Positions 25,086-36,644 of a stretch of 64,000 nt of DNA are shown piece after piece. The stretch is from Erythrocercus mccallii (Eukaryota > Chordata > Aves > Passeriformes > Dicruridae): assembly GCA_013397435.1 (NCBI GenBank), contig VZRG01000880.1:235525-299524 (forward strand), written 5' to 3'. The notes beneath the pieces are model-generated. The model made no database searches. It saw only the letters and a program-made list of their open reading frames with translations, and was not told the DNA's origin. Position 1 is the first letter of the stretch, and each line of letters starts with the position of its first letter. A program made the translations under genes and the position numbers.

Positions 25086-27084
25086 AGTTAGCCCACTGGC
25101 TGAGCTGATTGAAGGATGTTAAAAATTGGAGAGAAGGCATGTTATTACATGGTCCTGAAAGGATATTAGCAGCACATACTACCTGAGTGAGGTCTGCTGT
25201 CAAAAAAAAGGGAGAGTCTGCATGAGGAGTGGGTGAGTCAGAGCAAACAGGTGTTCTGGGTGTTTACGGCAAATGTGGATGAGAGGGCACTTGGGGATGT
25301 GTGGCATCCATCCCTGTGCAGGAAAGGCAACACAAAGGTCGACTGCAGAAGACAGGAGGTTTCCTCTCCTTGGAGGAGCCAGGGAGATGTGGAGGGTGGC
25401 AAGTGGCTCTGACTGATGGTCACACTGCCTGTGGGCAAGGCCTTGCACCCACCTCTGAAAAATCAGGCCTTCAGCTTCCCTCTCACATTTTACAAATAGT
25501 TGGTCTTTTAGGGATTCTTTGTGTTTTTGCTTTGAAACCTCATGTAAAGCTGTCTTGTTAATGCCACTGTTCTGCTAATTGCCACTCTGCAAAGTGCATA
25601 GGAAATGATCCAAGCAATCCTGCTGCCTGAAACCTTGGCATGTGCTTTGCAGCAACTAAATGATTAGGACCAGAACTTCAACCCTACAGCAGAAATGGTT
25701 TTTTTTTTCTTTTTTTCCTTCCTTTTTATAAAACATCAGGCCACTTGTTCCTGTGCACAGATAACGAACTGTGAGCTTCACTTTAGTCCTGCCATTTCTG
25801 ACAGCTCTATGAAATCCCTTTCCTTGTCAGGCTTTCTGAGAAGGGCAGTAACTTTGTTACTTGGTTTTCTGGGACTGGAAGGGTGCCAGAATTATGTTTA
25901 TTATCAAAGAGGCCATCAATAGCTTAGTTCTTCTCCTGACAGCATTAGTGTCCCAATCAAACATCAATATTAGCAAGAATGTGGATCAGAAAATGCTAAA
26001 TGTCTGGACATACCACAGCAGAATCAAGAAAAATAATTTCAGAATATTAAATGACTTATGTTGGATCGCTGTTCCCATATTTCTCAGGCAGTACTCTTAC
26101 TCATTTTGACTGCCACGGAGTCCATGGAAGGCAGCACGGCGAGGTTTGGAAGAACCCCCAGGAGGCACTGAGCCCAGAGGAGCTTACCAAAAATAGCTCT
26201 GGAGGTTTATTGATGCAGGTGACGACTTCATCCTGGAAGAGGTAGAAGCTCAAGTAACTCACACCTACAGCATAGCTCTTGTAATTCACAAGCCTCCTAC
26301 ATTTCAAAGGAAAGTGTGAAATGGTTAATATGGGAAAAAGAAAGTTGGGTTTTCAATAGTCAGCTGAATGTGGAACATATCAACTCAGCTTCAGTGTTAC
26401 CCTATGCTTTCATATTTCCCCCTTAGTTCCAGCTGATATATCCTGAAAAGTAAAGACAGGGTATGACTTCCAGAAGCAGGATAACTTCAGTAGCACTGAA
26501 AACTGAGGAGTATTTAAAATGTGATTAGATTGGATGTCAGAGGGAAATAAACCCAAAATTAACAGAGTAGGGGGAAAACAATCAGACAAGGGTTATTCTC
26601 TTCCATCACCCCAACATATATGCCTTAATAAATTTTGAAACAAATTCTAAGAATACTTTTTCTTTCACATTTTGATCTTCTTTCCAAATACTAACCTGAA
26701 CTATCAGCAGAAATGGCAGCAAATTTGATGAAGGACTGTTATGAACTCACGTCAAGCTCTAGTCTTTTAGACCCTAAGTTCAATGAGGTCACAATAAATC
26801 CAAGCATTTTGGAAGATTTTCGCCAGTCAAGTAAAAAAACTCCACATTTTGAATGCTTTTCACCAGTAAATACATTATTTTTCCTAAAATCAGTAACTTT
26901 GCCAGAGTTTAGGCATATTTAAGAGCTGGTGACTGAACAGCAAAAATCTGATTCAGTCTGAACTTTCCAATAAGTCAAGGCCCTTTGAAGTGTGTCTCTT
27001 AAAGATCTAAGCCTGTCTATATTTTATATAGATCTATAAGAAAATAATTTTCCTTAAAATATAAATTTGCATTTATTAATATAT
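25086..27084. other. Intergenic, upstream of SNAI2
   Basis: Unique AT-rich sequence with a T/C-rich run at about 25697-25725. Frames of up to 86 codons only. Confidence 0.6.
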
Positions 27085-27180
27085 GCAAAGGGCTCCTTTT
27101 GGATCAAGCAGCTCAAACAGTCTCGGCTTCTGTGTGCACTCTCCTTCACACCTGTGTAGCTTCACTGACTTAAGAGGGGT
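27085..27180. repeat. Possible ancient repeat fragment
   Basis: 'cacacctgtgtagcttcact' then 'gacttaagaggggtc' resembles the core of the same old family. It is close to the better preserved copy at 27269-27370. Confidence 0.35.
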
Positions 27181-27268
27181 CATTTCAAAGTCACATTAGC
27201 CCATAACGAAGGAACCTGGTCACAGTTCAATTTTCCTACATTGTTTCTACATGAAGATATTTTAACGA

Positions 27269-27370
27269 TGGGCCAAATTCCCCTGTCATTCCCATCTGTA
27301 ATATCTCCACCGGCTGCAGCTGACCTATTTCAGATTTACTCAAGCAGAACTGAGATGCGATTCTGGCCCA
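27269..27370. repeat. MITE-like element with inverted ends
   Basis: It starts TGGGCCAAATTC and ends GATTCTGGCCCA. The ends are reverse complements at 10 of 12 positions, 102 bases apart. The internal text fits the same ancient non-autonomous palindromic repeat. It sits about 100 bases before the CpG island at 27476. Confidence 0.6.
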
Positions 27371-27475
27371 ATGAATACAACCCTGTTTACGTGGGCAGTG
27401 CTCTATCAAGCAGTCGTTACCCCAAATTTGTGTTACAGCCCAAGCCATCGCTCTGGAAAGCAATGCCGACCTTCC

Positions 27476-27765
27476 AGCACGCCGCTGCGTTATTCATGCG
27501 AGGAACAAAAGATTTGAGAGCGCTGCCCGGGGATCCAGGGAGCGAAGCGAGGGCTCGCACGGCGTTCTGTGGTTGGAAGGAGCCACCTGCTGGGCACAGC
27601 CGCTGCCGGGACACGGATGCTCCGCCGAGCCAGCGCCGGGCCGGGCCGGCCGCCCCACCGTGTGGCCAGCCCGGGAAATGGGGATGCTGCCGGCATGGAT
27701 CACCGCCCTGCCCGCTGATGGGGGCTCTGGGAAGAGAGGGACAGGGCGCCAGCAGCGGCAACGAG
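27476..27765. promoter_or_regulatory. CpG-rich island upstream of SNAI2, function unknown
   Basis: This abrupt block of about 290 bases is GC-rich with many CpGs (for example GCCGGGCCGGGCCGGCCGCC at about 27635-27655) inside AT-rich DNA. It lies about 4.8 kb upstream of the SNAI2 ATG. An open plus-strand frame of 229 codons (27241-27930) crosses it but has no recognisable domain, and part of that frame lies in an old repeat. It could be a distal enhancer, the promoter of an unannotated non-coding RNA, or a GC-rich insertion. Confidence 0.5.
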
Positions 27766-27922
27766 ACCCATTTTTTCTACGGCTGTCTATGCCTTGCGTA
27801 CCTTTTCATTGTTATTGTTCACTGTCTACAGCAAAGTGAGACATCAAGGCATCAGATGAGAGTTCCTGCTCTGGAAAATGCATGTTCCTGTGTGTGTGAG
27901 CACCCAACAGCAATCTTAAAAA

Positions 27923-28213
27923 TCAACTAGTTCCAACCTCCCTGTCATGAACACATGTCACTAGACCAGGTTGCTCAGATCCCCATCCAGCCTGCTCTTG
28001 AGTACTTCCAGCGAGAGGATATCCACAGTCTCTTTAGGTAGCCTTTTCCAGTTTATATCAAAAATTTCTTCCTAATGTCTAATGTAAATCTACCCTCTTT
28101 TAGTTTGAGGCCACTTTCTCCCTTTGTCCTATCACTACAAACCCCTCTAAAAAGCCCTCTCTTTCTTGCAGTCTCCCTTTATGCACTGGAAGGCTGCTCC
28201 AAGGTCTGCATAG
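27923..28213 (-). mobile_element. CR1 LINE fragment
   Basis: This reads as minus-strand CR1: 'tagttccaacctccctgtca', 'gaccaggttgctcagatccc', 'catccagcctg', 'tttcttcctaatgtctaatg', then 'ccctttgtcctatcactac'. It faces the plus-strand CR1 at 28276-28535. Confidence 0.9.
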
Positions 28214-28275
28214 GGCCCTCTCTACATGCTTATTTGTCATGTATTGTGCATACCCCATTACAATCTGCAACATCC

Positions 28276-28535
28276 TCACGAGGGGAAGCAGAGTGGCAGG
28301 CACTGATCTCTTCTCTGTGGTGACCAGTGACGGATTCTGAGGGAACGGCCTGAAGTCTTGTCAGGGGAGGTTTATGTTAGATATTATTAAAATGTTCTTC
28401 ACTTGGAGGGTGGTTGGGCACTGGAACAGGTTCCCCAGGGAAGTGTTCACAGCACCAAGCCTGACAGAATTCAAGAAGTGTTTGGACAATGCCCTCAGGC
28501 ACATGATGTGATTTTCAGGGCTGTCCTCTGCAGCA
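28276..28535 (+). mobile_element. CR1 LINE fragment, different subfamily
   Basis: It contains 'gcaggcactgatctcttctc', 'gtggttgggcactggaacag', 'ccccagggaagtgttcacag' and 'gacagaattcaagaagtgtt'. These are typical of a CR1 subfamily different from the neighbouring minus-strand copy. It stops before the normal 3' tail. Confidence 0.9.
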
Positions 28536-28599
28536 TAGTTAGTATTTCTGTTTCAGTGAAGTCATCATTTTGCTGTGTAAACAGAAGATGAGAGCTGCT

Positions 28600-30494
28600 A
28601 GATTTGTTGCAGTGTCACTCTTCTGCTTCTTCCTGAGGCCTAAGCATCTTCTGCAATCCCTTTTGCTTAAAACAACAGTGATTTTACAAGGCTGGTTCAC
28701 CACCTGTATTGCCTATTCTTCATTCCCTCTCTAACTTCATCTATTGCTTCTACACTGGATTGCAGGCAGATGCTGCACTTCTTATTCTGTTAAGCTATTC
28801 TATAACTTCTTACATTGACTTCAAGAACTCCATCTTTCTCAAGGACCATTTGGAAGTTCCCAGGAGCCCAGAGATTTCTGACAGTGCAGATCTCCCTTCT
28901 TCTGAGAACCAGTTTCTTTACCTTTAGACTAGTACTCTGCTCCTGGCTCTGTTAAGCTCGATAAAGACATCCTGTGGTATCCTCTGCTATCTTCTTAGAC
29001 AATAATCATTGCCAGCTGCAGGCCTGATGTCTGAAAGTCCTGTTTTGTCTTTATCTGTTATCGCTGGAATAGCTTTGAGGGCAAGCTGATGTCTGGAGCC
29101 CTTTTCTTCCTTCAGCAGTACCTGGCAAAAGACATAGTGCAGATTGCAAGGAACTGGGTGATTCAGCATGCCAGAACCTATTTTTGACATTGCAACCAGA
29201 GACCTTTTTTAGCTCCAGACAAATCAAGCAGTATATCTTCAGGATTACCACACACTGACTTCTTTGCAGGGCTGTGTTCCCTGATGGGAGGTTTCCCAAA
29301 TATCCAAGATATTTTTGAGGACTTTCCACCATCATAAAGGATGCTAAAGACTGCGAAAATGAAAAAACACAGCTGCCAACTCTGGTTTCCATGAGTGTGA
29401 GGGTGTCTGGGCTTTCTGCTCTCCCCACTTCCTTCCTCAGCAGCTCCATCAGACCTGAGGGATGTCTGTAGTTCGAGTTTGTCACTGGCTCTTGTGAGAG
29501 CCTTCCTCTGACTACAGTATGTAATGGAGGAGTTGATCTCCTTACAGTACATCTCTGTTAGGCTGCTAGAGAGGGCATCAAAGGACTGTTATCTTTTCCT
29601 TTCATGGTATGGACAGTCAGACACAGCATTTCAGCTGGACTGCTGGTTTGCTTTACTAATGTTTTGTGGCAATGGTACTGCCTTTGCATCAGCTAATGTA
29701 CATTTTAAGTAATAGTAGTTTTGTTTGTTAGTTTGTTTAATTTCTATGCTAACAGCTGGCTTCAAAAGTGTTTTATAGCATATTACCAGCACTTGTACAC
29801 TCTTCTTCCCCCTCATATTTTGCTTCCTCTTGATTGTGGTGGGAGTGAGCTGCAGCTGTCTCTACACATTGCCTAGAACTGGATACATCATTGATCTCAA
29901 AGTTCATTTAAAGCTGTGTTAGTATGGCTGAATCATCAGCTGAATTTCTGATGATATGTGTCTCTAGCATACTTTTCCATGGTCCTAAATATTTCTTCTG
30001 CAATAAGTCAGTGCTTATGAACTTTTCCTGTTCTTCCTGTTTAGAAACACACTGGATTAGTGTTTCATCAGTATTCGGCTCTGCAAGGTGGTATGAAGTG
30101 CACAATGAATGACTGTCTTTGGGGAGATCTTTTTATGCCTCTAATACTGCATGAAAATTGCAGCAATCTCAATTTTGTGCTTTTTGGAGATATGAAATCA
30201 GTGTTTCTCTGCAGTCCTGTTCTGCTTAATACTGCTCATTCTTCACCAGAGCTGTGACCTGGTGGTGTAGTCTCACCAGCATCTCAGCAGCCTTCCCCAC
30301 AGAGGATGCTGACGATTTGTATTGACTTGTGGAGTGTCTGTGTTATGGGTGGGACTTTTTCCTCTAATTCTTGTTCGTATTTTAGTTCTTAGTGAATTGT
30401 ATCTTTTTGCTTCACTGTTATAAAGACAGAGTGGCAGGTCTTTCCTGGACCCACCACTACCAGTAGAGTTTATGAATAAGATAGATAAGAACAC
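28600..30494 (-). pseudogene. Probable decayed coding sequence, unidentified
   Basis: On the minus strand, frames that look protein-like follow one another, interrupted by single stops and frame shifts. From about 30340 to 29775 one frame reads almost continuously with only a handful of stops. It is rich in K, E, Q and L, with short pieces such as EEQEKFISTDLLQKK (near 30040) and ending about DDSAILTQL at 29908. Further blocks follow at 29552-29051 and, less clearly, 29190-28700. The pieces look partly coiled-coil-like. I do not recognise the protein. Clear introns and a poly(A) tract were not found, so it may be an old retrocopy, a dead gene or a retroelement body. It could also be chance. 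Confidence 0.35.
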
Positions 30495-32036
30495 TGAGAA
30501 ACCATATCGCCACAGATGAATTGTCTATGTACAGATGCTGATATATGTGTTTCTACATGGAAGAGGTTAGAGACTGCCTTGAGGCTTAGGCTTGCAGCTG
30601 ACTCATATCTTCTTGTGTAAACTGGCCTAAAGTAGGGTGGCTACAGCTAAATTGTCTATTAGAAATAGTCTTATTCAATGCTGAAGGATGCCTAGACCTT
30701 AGCTGAGAGGATGCTAATACTTTCTGTCCAAAGCCATGGTAGGAAAATGCTAAAAATGAAGCAGTTTAGACATTTGGAATCCTGTGCCTTGCTTCTGTTT
30801 CATCTGCTAATCAAGACGTTTCATATTCCTGAAATCAGGCTGATTCTACATTGAAGGAAACATTTGCCAAGGTGTTGAATGAAGGTATATTAAACAGGAC
30901 AAATTTTTCTCTTGTGTCTCATACACACATTTCTTTATAACTTCTTTTCTTCCTAACAAGTTATATGCTTCGTACTGGGTATTATGTCCTGACACATATC
31001 TGTTCAGGGGGAAAAGAATTAAAAAAAATTGATGTGTTTTACTCAAATTATGCTGTAATTTTCTTAGATGTAATTTCAAAACTTCTAAATCAGCTAGTGA
31101 ATTTCTAAAATTCAGGTTATAGATATTTCCACTGTGCTTTAAAACGTTGCTGCAGCTTCATCAGCTATTATGAAACATCTATTTCAGTTTAGTCCTAGAC
31201 TTTTACCCATTGCTATCCTCCTAGCCTCTTATGCTCACAGCTACTAAGAAACCTCTACATACTTGGTAAATGACTTAAAGAAGATATAGATATTCATGAC
31301 ATCTGGGAAACAACTACTACTGATCCCAGATATCTCACTGCTCTTCGTGGCAGATGTGATAGAGGCAGATGATAAGAGGAAAATGATGAGTACGATGTTA
31401 TAAGCATCGCCTAACCCTAAACCAAGACACCAGGAAGAAGAATGAGTAACCAGTATGACCAGCTTATATCTTTTGAAGTGGAAGTAATGAAGACTTGCAA
31501 GAGGAGGTGGCCTGTTGCAAAATCAATGTTAGCAAGCATTCTGTGGCTGATATACTCCACTAAAGAAAGCAAATATTTTGTGGGAACACTCTATATGTGA
31601 TAGCCTGTATTTCAAGTGAAGAGGTGTTTGAACCTTGGAAGAGTCACATCCTTAAAACTTTAAAGATTACCTTACATTTTTTTCACTCATGATAGAAGAC
31701 AAATCCAAACAGCAGGTTTTCGAGATGAAAAGTAACTCTATAGTTAAGGCTTGATTCACTTCATCTTGAGAAAAGTTTCATGTTTGATCAACCTGAGAAA
31801 CAGGTCCCTGTTTCACAGCAGATTTCTGCTGTTTGTGTATCAGCTGGTATTTCTCATTTCTAAAATGGGGCTTATGACATTCCCATACCTTCTACAAAGT
31901 TCTCAGGACTACTGCCTTAAAGCACAGACAACATTAATAAGGATATTAGTAGTGCCTTGAAGTGGAATAAAGTCTGGAAGAAAATTCAGATGTGGATGAG
32001 GAGGGAACAGAGGGAGGAGGAGAGAGATGCAGCATG
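30495..32036. other. Intergenic, no gene recognised
   Basis: AT-rich. The decayed coding-like block may extend a little into its left end (to about 31 kb), but evidence there is poor. Confidence 0.4.
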
Positions 32037-32042
32037 AATGTG

Positions 32043-32481
32043 TGTCTAGCTGCAGGGAGTGGCAATAAATCCTTGTTAGCAGGGAGACAAGGGATAGGAC
32101 GTTCCTGCCAGCAGGAGTCACTAACATCGATGATCAATAAGCAGGGATGATGAAGAAAGCCCGAAAAGCAAAGACTTTAATAATAAAACAAAGAAATAAG
32201 CTGTACAGATAGAGCTCCTTCGAAGGCCCAGAGCTGAGGAAAACATGACATATATAGGGTAGGTCTGAGGGTAAGGATCCAATCAGAAACACAAACATAA
32301 CCATATTTGGGAACATAGCCATATTTGTAAAACATAACTGACCAATCATAAAAGCATAACCTTATTTGGAATAACTTCATTAATATGCAAACTCCCATGA
32401 ACCTTTACTACTTGCCACAACTAGAGAGGGGTTTCCCACAGCCTTAGGTTTATAGTTGCTTCAACTTGTTCAACTCCCACA
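32043..32481 (-). mobile_element. Solo ERVK-like LTR with 6-bp target duplication
   Basis: On the minus strand it starts TGTGGGAGTTGAAC and ends CTGCAGCTAGACA, 439 bases with TG..CA ends. AATGTG flanks both sides (32037-32042 and 32482-32487), a perfect 6-bp duplication as in class II (ERVK) elements. It contains a TATATA box (minus strand, 32258-32249) and an ATTAAA polyadenylation signal at 32181-32176. No internal viral sequence remains. Confidence 0.92.
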
Positions 32482-32664
32482 AATGTGCAGCCTGAAATTC
32501 CTTCAAGGTTGTGTCAATTCCCTGCCACCCCTAGAAGTGGGAAGAAGAGGTGGTGCTGTGTTATTGTGTGCTTCTCCCTTCTGCAATTCTGCTCCTGTAC
32601 CTTTGTGCACATGTTCTTATCCCTTGGCAAAATAAGTAGGAAGTGCACAATGAATGATTTTTCG

Positions 32665-32730
32665 TGCTCCTTCTCTGGACTTGTTCCAACAGGTCAACAT
32701 CTTTCTTGTTTAAGAGATTGTGTTCTGGAC
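32665..32730 (-). mobile_element. Short CR1 fragment
   Basis: 'gctccttctctggacttgtt' followed by 'ccaacaggtcaacatctttc' matches the minus strand of the CR1 segment that encodes 'agaaagacatggacctgttgg'. It is only about 65 bases long. Confidence 0.65.
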
Positions 32731-35700
32731 AAAAAAAACAACCCAAAAACTCTTACACTAAAGCTGAGGTTTTAGTTCCTTTGCCTCCTGAGATATGAAT
32801 TAATTGCTCCTGTCATGTGCTATTGCATATTTCATGACTTGAAATAACTATGAAATGCTTTGCTGAAACTTTACAGATCAACAAAGAAAATGTGCATTGC
32901 AAAATTCATTTAGAGCATTGATAAATAAAAAATATAGAAAAGAGAGGCCTTCTGGGTCTCTAAGAGGATTGCTTTTCACTTTTTCTTTCCTTTATTGCAG
33001 TTTTGTTTTCTCATTAACTACTCTTAATACGAGTCAATATTTATGTGGGTAATAACACTGGCTATACCAGCTGCTGGAAATTGCTCATTTCAGGCAATTA
33101 CCTGTTTAAAGTTGTCTAATTCACAGTTTATTTACCCCCATGCAGAATAGATTGATTTGAAGTGAGGTTTACACTTTTTTAGTGACTTGAACAATTTGTA
33201 GAGGCTGATTCTTGAGGAGGTGAAAGGCAACTTTGCCTTAAATTTGACTTGATCTGTGCCTCCATCAGTAGGGACTGCCAAGTTACCTACATTCCGCAGA
33301 GTGATTTTACTCACTCGATCATTTTTTCTTATGGAATATAATGATGTACTCAAAGATAACCTTGTGGGCTAAGGCAACTTAAAAAAGAAAAACTCAACCC
33401 CAAAAAAACCACTAATAAAATGAACTAATACTGAGACGGCTTTAAAGCCCACTGAAAATCAGACTGAATGTATAGCATATAAAAGCAAATATATGCTGTT
33501 CTATGCATCTCCCAGCCACTATACGCGTTGGATGTGCAGATCAGATATTCTGTACAGTTTATTATTTGTGGACTGCTGTTGCAGCATTTTTGTTGGGATT
33601 CTTTGTGAAATGTATAACGATAAGAAAGTTTCATGCAGTAGAATCAGATAAAAAAAAGCATACCCATGTGAAGAGAGAATGAGCAAACCAAATAAATGTC
33701 AGGCTATTGATCTCTCAGATCATGCAAAGTCATTGAAAAATATGAAATCACTTTCAGGTGACAGAATCCTTTCAATTCTACTTTACTGACCTCCAAGTGT
33801 CAGCATAATGCTGTGGTCAGGACTTTTGCCAACTGAATTGCTTTAGGAACAGTATTTCAGTTCCTTCAGATCCTTCAGATGTTCCTCAGATTTCTTCATA
33901 TATTCCTCGGATGCTCCTGAGTGAACATCTCACTTTTAAAAAAAATTGCTTTTTCTTTCAGCATAATTGGTAAGAACTTTCCATAGCTTCTCTGTCCTAA
34001 ATGGTCATACACCTTTTTTATATACATTTCCTTTGTTCTTTACATTTTGTTCTTCTGTTCTTCTGTGAATGGTTACAAATTTTCACATATGAAAAGATGA
34101 CAAATGAATGTGCAGTGCTGTGTAAATTATTAAAACCTACAATTTAAGGTGACCTTCCTTTGCCAGAGTAGGCAGGTATATCTGCAATGTGGTGGGAGAG
34201 GGATGCAGCAGGACACCTTGGGGCTCTTTTGCATGTGCCTGGCAATAATGTCAAACATGTGCAGTAAATTACTAAATCTGGCCTTTCTCAGGAGTATGGT
34301 GTATTACCATGCCAGCACAGCTGAACTGATCTGCTCATGCACTGCAGAAATACCCAGGACTGGCAACTTGTCCTTCACCAGCCTAGAGGTTATCAATAAA
34401 TGTAGAGTCCTCACATTTCATGCAGACACATTTTCCTTTTGAGAAAAGGGGTTGGATCTGAGAGGAGCCTCTGACATCTAGTAGGCAGGGATGGAAAGTC
34501 AGCTAACTCCGTATTAGTGATGGAGTGGAGTACTGCGGCCATTAAAAAAAACACAAGCAAAGCCAGCAAAAATACCCTGTGTAGGAATGGAGTGGGTCTA
34601 TTAAAAACAAGAGTAACTGTGGAATAATCTTCCTTTTCCTCAGCATTATTTTAAAGCTATCCTTGAAAGAAGGCGCTTCCATCAGCAGGCCTTCGGTCTG
34701 CATGCACTTGGGAAAGTCCCCAAGTACAAAGACAGCTGTGATGGACAGTGACTGAATAGCACATTTTGCTATGATCCAGGTAATCAAGCTGTTTCTCCAG
34801 TTACATGCAGTGTAAACTGATGTGATACCTCATGTCTCAATATCAGTCTAGAGAATTAAGCTACCTGGAGAATTTGAGTAACATTTGAGAAGACATAATA
34901 GCACAAAAGATCAAGGAGATTCACTTTTAAGCACTGTCAGGGATGTTAACAAAATTACCAGTGAAGAAGAAAAAATGAATCAATGATGAATAATCATGTA
35001 ATATATCAGGTAAGTCAAGCCTTTGTCTCTGCAGTAATTAACTGTTCCAATGATATGGGCTGGCAATGTAATGAGGAAGCATCAGTGAACATGCACTAAT
35101 TACATTTGCTCTCAAATTCAACAGAAGCTGAACAGCTGTTTGGTGCAGTAGGTAAATTAAGTGCACTAGTCAGATCCAATTTTGAAGTGAATCCTTGATG
35201 TCACTCAATGATTAATGTGTAGGCTGAATGTTTAAGGGCATGATTCAGCTAAAAAAATTCTTTCACTCCATGTCTTATTACCTTTTGTTCTCTTGATCAT
35301 ACCTTCCCTGTACAAAAACCACTTTGGGGTACGTGTGTGGAGAAGGTAGGAAAGAAGCAGCTGAAGAAAGTGACTTCTGGTGTTCTCCTTGCAGACATTT
35401 CTTGTCAATCATTTGTGGAGCACAGTAGAAGAGCAGAATTTATCCTGTCCTGCTGAGAAAGCAGCTGTGGAGATAGCTTGCCAGACTTGTAGTTATAGCC
35501 TATACCCGGAGCCTATAGGATCAGAGGTAAACTAGGGCATTCATCAGAGGAAAGAGCTGTTCCAGTTCATTGGATCACATTAAAAGGCATTTTAAGTAGG
35601 GAAGAAAAATTTTAATATGTTATGCTAACACATGAACTCCTCAGGAATTGGCTGAGTGTCTCCATGGCCCACACCTCTGAATCTTCCTAGCTTTTCTATT

Positions 35701-35817
35701 ACAGTGCCAACTCCTACGCCAGGGACTAGGACTCTGGGCTGGAGTAATAAATTGTAATAACATGAAATTTTCTTGCTATGTCCTGCTAGGTCTGACAAAT
35801 ATATTCCATATTCTCAT
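32731..35817. other. Intergenic, no gene recognised
   Basis: AT-rich unique sequence apart from the small tandem repeat at 33861-33920. The longest frame is 97 codons. Confidence 0.6.
33861..33920. repeat. Short degenerate tandem repeat
   Basis: About four diverged units of TTCCTTCAGATCC-type sequence. Confidence 0.6.
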
Positions 35818-36299
35818 TGTCCTGGTTTCAGCTGGGACAGAATTAATTTCTTCTTAGCAGCTGGTACAGTACTGTGGTTTGGAATCAGGATGAGAATAAT
35901 GTTGATAACACACTGATGTTTTAGCTGTTGCTAAGTAGTGCTTACCCTAAGCCAAGGACTTTTCAGTTTCTCATTTTCTCATGCTCTGCCAGCGAGCAGG
36001 TGCACAAGAAGTAAGGAGAGAGCACAGCCAGAACATCTGACCTGAACCAAAGGGATATTCTGTGCTATAAAATATTATACTCAGTGTATAAACTGGGAGA
36101 GAGCTGGCTGTGAATGGTTCATCTCTGCTTGTGAACAGGAGGGGCATTGCTTAGTGAGCAGTGAGCAATTGTATCAAACTGTTCTTATCTCAACCCACAG
36201 GTTTTACTATTTTCTAATTCTCCTACCTGTCCCACAGGCAGAGAGGGAGGGAATGGTGGAGGAGGGGGCATGAGGAGTGAGGCTGCCTTTTGAGACTGG
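35818..36299 (+). mobile_element. ERVL-like LTR, plus orientation, 3' end lost
   Basis: It starts TGTCCTGGTTTCAGCTGGGA, with 'ttgctaagtagtgcttaccc', TATAAA at 36087-36092, and 'aaactgttcttatctcaacc' near the end. The last bases before the normal end (a CCACGACA-like terminus) are missing. They are replaced at 36300 by the opposite-strand copy. Confidence 0.9.
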
Positions 36300-36618
36300 T
36301 GTGGTTTAACCCCAGCCAGCAACTGAGTCCCACACAGCTGTTTACTCACTTTACTTGAAATGAAGTGAAATAGAAAACTAATAAAAATAATGAAAAGAAG
36401 AAAGAGAGGAATAAAATATGAGAGACACAAGTGATGCACCACAGAATTTCTTGGGAAGAACATGGGAAACTGAAAAGTCCTTGGCTTAGGGTAAGTAATT
36501 CTTAGCAACAGCTAAAGCAACATGATTCTCATATTAAACTCAAAACACAGCACCGTAGCAGATTATAAGCATAATATTCACTCTTAATATTCACTCCCTC
36601 CCAGCCAGAATCAGGACA
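36300..36618 (-). mobile_element. ERVL-like LTR, minus orientation, internally deleted
   Basis: On the minus strand it starts TGTCCTGATTCTGGCTGGGA and ends GGCTGGGGTTAAACCACA. It is 319 bases against 544 for the copy at 11444-11987, because the middle is deleted. It shares CTTACCCTAAGCCAAGGAC and TTTTCAGTTTC exactly with the plus copy next to it. Confidence 0.9.
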
Positions 36619-36644
36619 CTGATATCCTGCACTATTTCTGCCTA

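Noticed and set aside
27241..27930. 229-codon plus-strand open frame
   Set aside because: It spans a MITE-like repeat and a CpG-rich block where stops are rare. No domain, splice context or conservation can be seen.
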